From: Undaria pinnatifida
Lineage: Eukaryota; Sar; Phaeophyceae; Laminariales; Alariaceae
Length of the DNA: 64,000 nucleotides
Direction: 5' to 3'
Assembly: GCA_012845835.1 (NCBI GenBank)
Contig: JABAKD010000010.1
Coordinates: 17,495,204-17,559,203 of the forward strand
Part shown: positions 31,601 through 43,800 of the stretch, piece after piece
Layout: the number at the start of each line of letters is the position of its first letter
Position numbering within the stretch: position 1 is the stretch's first letter
Notes under the pieces: model-generated
What the model saw: only the letters and a program-made list of their open reading frames with translations
Databases searched by the model: none
What the model was told of the DNA's origin: nothing
Program-made: the position numbers and the translations under genes

Positions 31601-34600
31601 CCGGCATGAACTTTTCGCGCTTGGTGAAAACCAGCTTGCAGGGAATCAACCTCGATCGCAAGGCAAGTAAAAAATTCGAGCGACAAGAAAAAACACCTCG
31701 TTGCTTGATTCGCGTTTGGTTTGGTAGCGATAAGAGGGGAGTAGGTGCTGCGCTCGAACCGTCTTCGCGACTACCAGAGAGTGGACCTACGAAGCGTGGC
31801 CGAGTTTGGGTAGCGTCAACTTGATATTTGAAAACAAAAACGCAGACTTAGCACATCACACAATGAATGTTGGTATTCGAGGAGGCACAGACAACACGCT
31901 TCCCGATATATACAAAGCAAACGCTCCTTGTTTAAAATTTCTTCCCCTGCCCCTCTATTTGCGCAGGAAAGAGTGCTCATAAACCATCAGCGCATCGCAC
32001 GAGCGGTGGCCAAGACAGACTCCAAATTACAGGAGCAGATGAACCAAGTCTCGTCTAGTCTGAACGATGTCGAAAAGGCTGAGAGGGTGCAGCGGGAGGC
32101 GGCTCCTGCAGCAGCTGGAAAAACAGAAGAAAATCGCGACTTGGCTGTCATGGCGGCGTCAGACGCTCCGAAGGTAGGAAACGGTAGGAAACGTCTCGGC
32201 TGGCAGAAATTGCCGAATCGCTGCTTTGGGGTGTGGTCGGGATACCGTACTTTTTGTCTGGTGGTATCCGAGCACCCGTCTGAGAGACCTAAAGCCCCTA
32301 GAGATTTCGGCGCGTTTTTTGGTGCGAATAATGTTGAGCGAACATGGGCGAGAGAGATTAGAATTCTCAAAAAGGCGGGCGCTTGTTTCGTACGTTTTGC
32401 ATGTGTACCGCAGTGCGTTGACTTCGATGTTGTCGAAATTTTGTGATGAACGATTTTTTCAAGTACGTCAGCTGTGACCTCGACTAATGTAAGGGTCGAT
32501 ACTCTTGTTTGCAAGCTGCGTGATACACCGGCCGCGCGTTTTTACCGATGTATTTCTCTTTGAAGATTATGTGCGTCAGTTTTTTTTTCGGTTGTCGTAC
32601 GCTTTTCCGTTCGTATCGTTAAAAATAGTGTCTTCATTTTTTGTTCAGTCAACTTTCGAGACTGACGCTTACGCTACACGTTGAAAAACGACAAACACAT
32701 GTGGGAGTAGTAATTGTTTACAGTGGTAACCCATCTTACGCTGTTGTGATGGTAGCGGTGACCGCCGGTGGGGACAACTCGCGTTGTCATTGATTGCCAC
32801 GGGAGCCGAAGGAAACGCCAGCTATTATTTAAAGTAGAGCTGGATTGCGACTACAATTGAGTGAAATAGACGCACGACATGTATCAAATACGTGGAAGAG
32901 TGGTGTGCTAAAGAGTTATTTTTGCTCATCCGCCAGAGGATAAAAAAATAAGAACAAAAAAATGAAAAGAAAAGAGAAGAAGCTATTTTAGCAGAAATCG
33001 TGCCCAAAACTCGACTCGGCTGGAGTACGGGTTCATCGTTTCAGCACGGGCAGTACAAAGGGACGAGCCCGGCCCTCACAGCAGTCTTGCCGCCAACCCC
33101 ACGAAGTCAGTCGATGCTGTCATCCACACCCAAGAGATTGCGCACAAGGCGCCTCACCGATCGGTTCTTAGCAGGATGCCGCTCGCAACCTCCACGGGAT
33201 TCACCGAACACCTCGCAGACGTGCTTTGCGCTTGGCCCAAGCCATCGCTGACCGGTCGACGAAAGCCCGACACGCTCCGGCCTGACATAGTAGAGATGCA
33301 AGGTTCTATGGCCATAGAAATACGGCTATGCATTAAGTGAGGTCGCCCCCCCCCCCCCCCTCCCCCCCCCCCTCCCTACATCACCTTTATTTGCAGTTGA
33401 CCTACCAGCACGACGCCGACGAGGGGGAGAGGGTAGTCCCGTGCGACGAGGACGGGGTTGCCCCCTTGTGCAAAAGATGGGTGGCGCGCGCTTGCCCGAA
33501 AAACCAAATTCAATGCCGGTAAGCGCTGCGGAGAGCTACAGCAGTGTTTTTTTCTGGGTTTTTAAACATTAATTTTACTCTTCAGCTCAACTCGGTAGAC
33601 CTTTTTTTCACCCTCATCGAGCTTCTGGGCAAGCCGTGGTCACAAGTGTCTTTCCTCGTCCCTTCCCGGTAAACGCGTCCATTTCTATCGCGCATAGCGT
33701 TCACCTTTCCCATTTTTTTAGTTTTTTTTTTCATGTTCGTCGTTTGGCATCGAATTTTGCCAACTCACGCTCTCGCCCTTTCCGCTGATCTTTTTTTGCG
33801 CGAGAAAAAGTGCCTACATATGAGCACGAGTATGCACTCGGTGAGGCTTGAACCCGCGACCTTGGGGTTAGCAGGGACGAGATTCACCTGCTCCCCTACC
33901 GGGAACGCCGACTACAGCATACGCTTAAGTTAGCGTGGGGGCACATCTTTTCCTGAATAAAAAAATTTAGCCTGAAAACCAATATATAAGGGCTTCTTAT
34001 CAACTCGCCAGCGCCGTACTACCTTCTTGCGGTTGAAAGCATAGCGGTACATAGCGAGTAGCCGTGTTAGTGTTACGCTCACTAGTAGAATGAAATAAGA
34101 GGCAGAGTGGGAGTTAAGATTCGTTCATGTATTGAGGTTTTCCCCTGTTTTTTTCGTTGGGGTAGTCAGTGCAAGGGATCGGCTTCCTCACGAAAAGGAG
34201 AAGATAGCACGTGCCGTCGCTATCAGGGGAACGAGATAGAAGAAAATCGTGCTACTATTAACATCAAAGAACATCAACTGGAAACAATGGACCAACTACA
34301 AGTATAGGCGAAAAAGATCAAACACTGAGCCAGAGTGCGGGTTAACTCAAACACACCGAAGATCGGGGCGGCCAATCATGTCAATAGTTATACTCTATCG
34401 TCTCCGTACATTACATGCAGTCACGCTTATCAGAAGCGATGCGCAAGAAACCGGTGGACCACGGAACTTACGTCGTCAGTGAACCTCTGGTCGATTATTT
34501 TTCGTTCTTCTTTCTGGATATGTTTAGCAGCGATCGGCGTTTGAGCTCATCATGCTGAACATTGTCAATGGCAAACATGATGATGCACGAGATGCAATAG

Positions 34601-34849
34601 TTTTCGCGCTGAGACGAGAACATTGCTTCCTGGTGTACCGTAGAAGTTCGTAGAGTTAGCTGTGCAGCGTCAAGCAAATGTCAATTCATGTGGTGTCGAA
34701 AAGCGTAAAGTATCTCTTGGGGGGCTAACCACGGCGTGCTCGGCTGGACGGTGGCCGCTAAATAATAGTTTGGCAGTGGTGACGCACATAGAAGATATAC
34801 ACAAATATGATCAGGGGCGATCAGATTTGGTTGTTGTTGTTCTTGTTGA

Positions 34850-34891
<42 letters not shown>

Positions 34892-37800
34892 AAAAAATGT
34901 GCAGCAATCGCTGCTATTATATGCGTGTGTGGCTGTTGAAAGAGAAGAGTGAGTTTCCATGCATCGGGTGCGTCGTTACCACAATATCCGTCAATGCATA
35001 GCTAGAAAAGGAGAAACGCCTCCATATTTGGGTAGGGCTACCTTTTTTAACTCCTTTAAAATAAAAAAAATGCTTTCGTGAAACAAAAAAACACTTGAAA
35101 ATTGTGTGGAATGTTGTTCGCGTGCCACATGAGTCCGTCGCCTGCGGTCGCCTGCTGCAAGCGAAGGAGATTGTAAAAGCAAGAAGCTAGTCGGGCCAAA
35201 AAGTTAAAAGCAAGAAGCTAGTCGGGCCAAAAAGTTAAAAGCAAGAAGATAGCCGGACAAAAAGCCCTGTGAAAGCAAGCCCGCTTGGGCTGCTCGTATC
35301 GGCCACCCTAACCCATTCGACTACGCCAGCGTAGCAAGGTTGTGAGGTTCGGCCTTCCTTCGCTCTTGCATTGTACCTACAACTCTCACTGCAAGGTTTC
35401 CATGCATGTTTAAGGGTTTTCATGAGTTGTGAAAATTTCATGCATGGCAAAGGTTTTTATCAAGTGTAAAGTTTTCATGCATGGTAAAGGTTGCCATGAA
35501 TTGTAAAGGTTTCATGCATCATAAGTCTTTCCGATGGTTGGTCCCTCATAGTGCCGGTATGTGTGCCCTATGGAGGGAAACGCCGGCACTATGGCGGAAA
35601 CCGGCACTACTCCGCATGCCGACACTACTGCTTTTCCCCATATGGGCCAAGAAATTTCACAGGCACTATAGCGGGCAGCCGGCATTATGGAGTTACCTCA
35701 ACTGTAAGGTTTTCATGTTTTCATGCACGACAAGGTTTTTATGCAAGGCACGGTTTTCATGCAACGCTTTCATTCGGCACGAAGCAGATGCAGACACTAC
35801 TTCGTCAGCACCGCGGAGCGAGACCGTATGGTAGCGTGGAGGGAAGCAAATTCCGCCAAGGCTGAACTGGAAGTCCTTAGGTGAGCCTTGGAAAAAAAAA
35901 GGAACATGATTGTGATAAAGTCTTTGGCACACACAAGATATGACATCCTCCCTAGTTACTGCGAATAAGTGAGATCTCTGGGTGTCCTCGATTTCGTGCA
36001 ATTTCGAAAACGTTTGTCGCGTAGCCTCTCCGCGACAACAACAAGTCGCGGCTAAGCCAAGGGGCGCTGGGAGAGTGCTATGCACCGAACACGGCGCGTA
36101 CATATATTCTTCGACTCTAGAGTGGCTGGTGCCTGTCCTGAGACCACGGGCCAGAATACGGCGATGATGATTTATGAGTGAATGTGTGCTCAACAACACT
36201 GTCGGAAGAGCTTAAACGGAAAATTGGCATCGAAGGGAGTTAGACTTTGTGCACAGGCTTTTCTTCTTATTTCCGAGGTTTTGTTCTTTTAGGAATGTTA
36301 AGAGTGATTGATCGACGTTGAAATTAATGCTGCACATACATAGTAATCGTCGGGTGTCAGGCACAAAAAACAACAGCAACACCATTTGTGTCTTGAAACG
36401 ACTAAGGCAAGCAACTAATGCGTAAGCCCCCCCCCCCCCCGCCCTCCCCGCAAACGCCGCCATGCGCGCGATGGTTTGCAGCTGCATCGCCAGAAGGAAA
36501 AACATACTGTTTTGAGGCAGGGTACAACAACCACTCTACTGTTATACTATGACCATTGCTTTTCTTTTTGAAGATGAGTATTCCGCCCCCCTCCACCGCC
36601 CCCCATCGATGGTACGCATAATTTGTGCCAGGTGCATCGCCAGGAGGGAGTGTATACTGTTCGAGGCGGAGAGGGAAGCCGCCGACTGTAGTCGCCGGTT
36701 CCTGGCGGAGACGAGCACGAGTGTTCAAGAAGGCGACGTCGTTTGTCTCCTACGCGTGTTGGATCAGGTGCTATACTTTGCGCGGCGGTTACGGTGTAGC
36801 TTTTTTCGGCGTTGTTTTTAGTTAAGAACATGCGTATTTCACACCTAAGCTTATTCGAATTTATAACCCTAACTCTCGCTAGCTCAGTAGGTATGGTGTG
36901 TCGGCACCGATCTCCAGCTCAGTGGTTGTGGTGCGTCACTGCTGACTGCTAGCCGGTGTACTGCTAAGCTAGCAGTCAGCGCGGGCAGTCAGCGCTGACT
37001 GACTGCAAAAAGCTTATTTGATCATGGTGTGCCAGCGCTGACTGTTAGCTCGGTGTATCTATGGCGGAGGAACGTCGCGCACCACCGCCGTGGACTTCTT
37101 TCTCGCCGCTAAGGTTGACCTTAATAAGAATTGCGCACGTGTTTTAAGGGACGATAAAATATATATATACTTGGGCTACGATAGAGGTGAAATAACCATT
37201 GTTGTTGCCCTGCAAAGTTCCTGACTTTTTTTAGGAGCTCTACACTTTGCCGGTTGAGTAAAACTGAAAACGCAAAACCGATGAATGACCTAACCCCTGG
37301 GGCCTAGACATGCGAACAAGGATTGTCACCCTAAAAATGACTTAGCGTAAAACTGAAATTGCATAACCGACGAAGGACCCACCCCCTGGGCCTAGACATG
37401 CAAACAAATACCGCTGCCCTCCAAATGAAACTGAAAAGGCAAAAACCGACGAATGACCCACCCGCCGGGCCTAGACGTACAAACGAAACACTGTTATCGC
37501 AAAACAAGAAATTTAATTCTGACGATTTAGGGTTAACGAGTCCACTTCGTTCAGAAGAAAACAAAACAAAACAGAAAGGGCTACCTCTGTCGTAGTTCTC
37601 ATCGTGAAATAACTTTCTTTGATAGTGGCCACAAGGTTAAGGTTTGCACGCGCGCGCGCGCGCCCTTTCGCGCACGAGCTCCTCCGCACACTACACTCCG
37701 CCGCACTAGCAAAAGAAAGGCGCCACATTTTAACAACAACAAAAAAAAAAAAATCTCGAAGCCGGCTTGCCAGTGTCTCTCTATGTATACCGTGGTCGAG

Positions 37801-40800
37801 CGCGCTTTACCTCGTGAAAAGGTGTGCTACTGCTGTAGGGTGAGAGACACGAGGTATCCTATGTTAGGTTAGCTTGTTAAGCAGCTGGCGGCATGGCGGG
37901 GGGGGGTACACTCTCCCCTGTCCCCTGTATTTCTCATCTACAATACGCCGTCCAAATAAATCGAACACGTTACGTATCGTCTCCCTTGAACTTAGCCCTT
38001 GGTTTAATATTCTTGAATTTGCTTGAATTTGCAAAAATTACACCACCCTCCCTCGATATCGATATATAGAAGGGAGGGTGGTCAAATTGTGGTGTGACAT
38101 ACGCCGAGGTATTAACCGGCTTGTTGAAGAAAACATAACAACATCCGCTGAGATCGCCAGTAAAACCCGAACCACGCATCCTGACCAATAGACCCAAGTC
38201 AAAGACCACTTAATACCAGAGATTTTTTCACGGGTCGAGTCGCATCCCGCGGGTCCGGTCGATTCAGGGTGACCCGACCCGACCCGACCCGACCCGACCC
38301 GACCCGACCCGACCCGACCCGACCCGACCCGACGCGACCCGACCCGACCCGTGAGATTAGAAAACCTCCAGACCCCCAAGCCCGACCCGTGAGATGTTGA
38401 ACACCTCGCGAGATTTTGGAAACCTCTCTGACCCGAGCGACCCGCGGGACGGGTGGGTTGTGACCCCTGAAAATTCTTGCTTAATACCCCCACCCTGACA
38501 GCTTCGCCTGGCATCTGTGCGGGTGGTTGAGGCTATCGGTGTTTGGCGACGAGACGTGTCGACGACGAAGGCAGACTTCCCCACCCGCCGGAGTCCTTTA
38601 AAGTATCCTCAAGAGGTTTCCGCCGGAGCTTGTGCTTCCGCTACTACCGCTGCCGACCGCGAAGGTGATGGAGGGGGCACCAAGAAAATCGTCGGCGGTG
38701 AAGCGTGGGAAGGTTTTCCTCGTGCGTCGGGTTCGCCGGGAGGGGCGTCATCGGAGGAGGGGACGAGCAGCGTCGCGGCGCCGCAAGGCCTGAGTTCGCC
38801 GATTTTTTCACGAGATGGTGATGATGTTGGCGACAACCAAACAGAGCCTCACGGAATGCAAGAAATTCGCGATTCACGAGACGAGGTGGGCGGGGTTAAC
38901 GAACCGCCGCGCAAACCTGACACGGCGGGGGGGGGATCGAGGGAGCCTAGAACTGTTATCGGGGGTGGCGGAAGCGGTCGGGTGGGGAAGGGGAGGTGGG
39001 TGGTGACCATGATGGTGCCAGGGAGAAAGTTGTGGGGTTCATCTCCCGCGGTGTTGTCGCAGTTCAAAAGGTTCCGCCGGAGCAGCCAACAGCCCAAGAT
39101 CGCCAGAGATCAGGTACAGACTCGCCGCGGGGCCCGCCCGGGTTCTAGGGTCTTGCGGTTGGTGAACAGCATGCAGAGCCATAGTTATTGGTTTCCCTTG
39201 GCTTCTTTCTTTTTCCGTTGCTTTTGTGAGTGTTCGACGTTGAAACAAGCTCACGGTGCGTTCTCCTTTGTTGTGCATGGAGAGAAATTATGGTTCCTTC
39301 TTCCATGGGGATGTTTTTTTGGATGAGTCATCCACATTGAATGATTTTGGTTGCGCATTCTCGGATGGCAACGTTTAAAAACATGTATGCAAAGCACCTT
39401 GATTGTAAAACGACATACCTGGTATTATACAACCAATTTATGCCGCGCGGGAAAGCCAAATTCATGGGTAACAAAGAGCCGTGTATACATCGAGAGGTTA
39501 GCCTATCTCGATACATGTTGGAACGATGCCGCCTTCGTGATGTATCAGGTACCATGACAATAAAAAAAATTCCGGCGTACCCTAGAGATGCCTTGGGCCT
39601 TTACGGCGTCACCCACGTTTCAGGGGGCAAATTAGTTGGAGTTGGTGGCACATGCTGCGGCAAAAGTACACCGTTTCTTTCCCGAGGCTCATAACCTGAG
39701 GAGCTTTATACCTCGCCCAAAACGTCCGTTTTTCAGCAAAATTGAAAGTTTTGCATTTCGATGAACAAACCCGCGGCCCAGGTATACCAAAACCACTTCA
39801 CTTTGCAAAACAAAAATCGACGACATTTCCGACGGTTTTGGAGCCTCGTTATTTTAAGAAAATAGTAATACCTCTATCGTGGCACGCGTCTGGCTAACCC
39901 TAAGTTGTCTTGCGCACACATTAAACCGACATTTGAGCCATTCTACGGTACGGGTGCAGCATTAGTCCCTCAGTTTCTCACATGAGGAACTCAATATCTC
40001 ACCCGAAAACTGACTTCGAAGGCATTCCCGTTCGCACAACCCGACCAAGCTTCTATCCCTTGTTGGTCCTAAAATATTACGTACTCATAAAATTGCTTCG
40101 CTAACCGGTAGTTCCTCGCACGAGGAGCTCAATCGCCCAAGGACCTTTTGGTGCAATCATACAACTGCAAACCCTACCACGGGATGACTCATTTCTACTC
40201 AGCAACACATCCGCAGTGCCCGTCCTGATGCTTCGAACTAGAGAAACGACACCAATGGCGCGGTTACGCGGTCACGGATTGTGAAACAGAAAAACCAAAA
40301 ACAATCGAAAACGAAGCGAAGAAAACCAAGAACGAAATGCTTTTGTAGCGTGCCGAGTACGAATAACAGAGCAATAGCGTGGTGCAGTTTTTTTTTCTAC
40401 ATCTCACTTTGAATAAAGAGTAGTTTCTTCTCACTTGAACCTTTCGCGCGTTGCTCGACGCTATCGCCCCGCACGAATATTGACTTTTTTCAGTTGTGCC
40501 TCGGGGTTTTCGCGACAAAAGGCGAGGCGATTCAGGCTTACGACGACGCGGTCTGCCGCGAGGCGGTCAAGCAAAGATCTTCTGTGCTTCGCATGCCAAA
40601 GAAACGGTGAGGGAAGGTAGCTAGAGCTATAAAAACAATCGAGCTCATAGGATTCCTTTCTTGGCTTCCCGTGTTTTTTTTTTCTGTTTTTCTTTTTTAT
40701 AAAAAATTGAAAAACGTCAGCTGTTTTCAAAACAAGGGGTTGCACTTTGTGGCCGAAACGTTTTTTTTTCTGACAGTCTGACATTCTGATTGGTTGACCC

Positions 40801-43800
40801 CCTCAACTGTGGGACTATCGGTTACTGTGGAAATTTTACGAGCACGTTCGTTTTAGGACTACCGTAGCGCACAGAAAGGTTTTGGTCGGGTTGCTGCCCG
40901 AAACGAACGAATGTCTTCGACGTCATGATGTTTCGCGCGAGATATTGAGCTCCTCCTCCTCCTCCTCCTTCTCCTCCTCCTTCTCTTCCACCTCCTGTTG
41001 GAAGCTCAGGAACTTTCTTCGAACATAATTACAAAAATTAAAACGCACTCCAGCTGTGGGAGATCGAATATTGCGTCGAAACTCATCTTTGCAGGCTAGC
41101 TGTGTGTGATACTCCGATCACGCGTACTACTCACCTCGAGCGTGGGCATGATACTTTAGATTTTAACGGGCGTTGAAGCTCATGATGCCGCACAAACGAT
41201 AGGAATAGTAACTAGGAAATAGTATGGACCAAGACTACGGCAAGGGAGGTTACCCCATTTTTTTTTTTTTTTCACACACATCTACTTTCCAGCTTCTGGA
41301 CAAGCCGTGGTCACAGGTGTCGTCCCTTCTCCCCCCGGTTCTTGCCTTCTATTTTTATCGCGCATAGGGTTCAACAATTCCACTGCTCGTCGATTTTTCA
41401 TCCATGTTCACTGTTCGGTGTTGAGTGTTGAGCCACTCGCACGAGAAACGACTCTAGGCAATACGTTCGGACGCAATGTGGGTCATATTTCCATTGCGGA
41501 TTCATACCGCTAACTTAAAGCTTAAAACAGCACCACATACTCACGCATCCGCATACAACGGCAGCAACCTTCCGCAATTATCGATAGTTGTCCGCACTGA
41601 TGCCTCATGGAGAGACGAGCTCTGTGAAACTACGAGACAGATGTATACACATTTCAAATACAGCGCGGTGATTTGGCCATGCAATGCCAACCGCAATAAG
41701 AACGCGAGCAAAAAACTAAAATTTGTGCCAAGCCAGCACACCCAGACACCACACTATTTTGCGTTAAAAAAGAATGAACATGATATAAAAGCTTGCGCTG
41801 CCGGGGTAGTAGTAACGAGGACCGCCGATAGGGACAGCTCACGCTATCGCTGCAGTGGGAACCGAAGGACACGCCAGCTAGCTAGCGCTGGATTGCGAAG
41901 GCAATTGAGTTAAACCGACACACGATGCGCACGAAAAGTACGTGGAAGTGTGGTGAGCTTAAGCTTTATTCTTCCCCATCCACCGGAGGATACAAAAAAA
42001 AAAAGTACGAAAGGAACATGGGGGTCGATCGCGCGAGTGATCCCGAGCTATGCACTGCAAGAAAAGGCCCCAAACGTTACCCTTATGGTACCGTAGCCTG
42101 TGTCTACACGTGACCCTTATGGTACCGTAACCTGTGTCTATGAAGTAAATTGTTAACGGGAGAGATGAAACCGGAGATATTTAAGCGGCAGAGATCGTAG
42201 TCCGATCTACTACAACGCTGCATCTTCTGCTCTGGGCGTGTCAACGTGGCGGATAATGGCAAAACGCAACCCGTCGCGACTTTTTCAGGTCACCTCGATG
42301 CCGGTCCATTTGCTCAGACGTTTGATATTTTCCTGTTTCCCTTCTTTCATATGTATCTCCCGAACGAAAGAGCAGTGTCCCATTTCCTTTTCTGTATGTT
42401 TCACTCGTGAATGTTTTCCGAATGGACACAGTAGTGTCCTTTTACCTCTATGCGTGTTTTCTGAATGTATGTGGCCATTTTCCTCTTACACTATCGCATA
42501 TTTCCCGAACAATCAAACTCTTCCTTTTGACCTTTATGCACGTTTTCCCGAATTATCAGAAGCGTCACGCACATCTCCCGCAGAAAATACAACTGCTGCG
42601 GTACCCGGCTTCATGATCGACAGAAAACGCAGATCATAGATAAAGCCCGGGGTCTGGTGGTGATGTGACGGCGACGTAGACCTGATGAGGAGATGATCAC
42701 CATGGCTACGCAACAAGAGCAGCAGCTAGCAAAAAAAACAACTAGATACTAGTAGACTGTAGAATCCGTATGCCAACAGGATCTGCAGTAGATACCCCGA
42801 CTTAAGAGCGCCCCGCGACAAGCCGAAGCAGGTGCTCTTGACGACGCACTGCCCTTATCTGTAGAGTCATCCCGCGATGGGAATTGCAGTTGTTGGATTT
42901 ACTATTAATGTACCTGTCCGATTGAGCTGGTCAAGTGTGGAAACCAACGGTTAGCCTAATAATCTTACGAGCGTGGTTTGTTTTTTGGGGACTAGGGCAC
43001 AGACGCTTGGCCGGGTTGCGCGAACGAATGCCTTCCAAGTCATCCCTCAGGAACTTTCTGCTGCTCCCCTACCGTGGGATGGCTCTGAAATATTTTTTTA
43101 TGGATTTAAGAACGGCGTGATATACCGATTTGACCGCTCTTAAGTCCCGAATGCTCTTACCTCGGGCGGTCGTGTATCGTGGTACCTCGTGTATCTTCGT
43201 TGGAAGACACATGCAACGGATAGAAATTCCGATCTATCGGAATTGTGTGTAAGTTTTTTCAGTTTCCCTTGTGCACATTGCCAGAATGATCAGCTAGTTC
43301 CTTCTTACCCTTTTACGCGCGTTTCTCAAACTATCGGTTTCTCCTTTTCGTACCCCTTGTGCATGCTTCCCGAAACGATCGGTTTACCTCTTTTCACCCT
43401 CACACACATGTTTTCCGAGTGACCGGTTACCCTCATTCTCGCTTCCCCGACAAAACAGAATCATGACACGCCCCTGCGGAAAACACATGGCAGTCCAATC
43501 GGACGATACTCCGGGCGGCCGTCCATGCGAGCAGTGCGCCGCGGAATCGCTCAATGGGGGCGTCAAACACTCGCCCCCATACATTTGGAACAACTCCAAC
43601 TACCTCTTGAAGATGACGGAAGACCTGGCGTTTCTGGCTAGCGTGGAGCCGCTGGTATGCTGGCTTGGAGACAGCTTTGTGCTCGAGAATAACCCGCTTC
43701 TGCTGTCCTCGGAGGCATGGGATAACGGTGCCGACCATGTGAGGGCGAATAGCGAATTTTCGCAGTATTGATGTTGTTATTATTGTTGTGCTTGCCATTC

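Noticed and set aside
33000..33251. Exon of the large gene
   Set aside because: The segment is a copy of the dispersed repeat at 24300; no donor in phase with exon 12.
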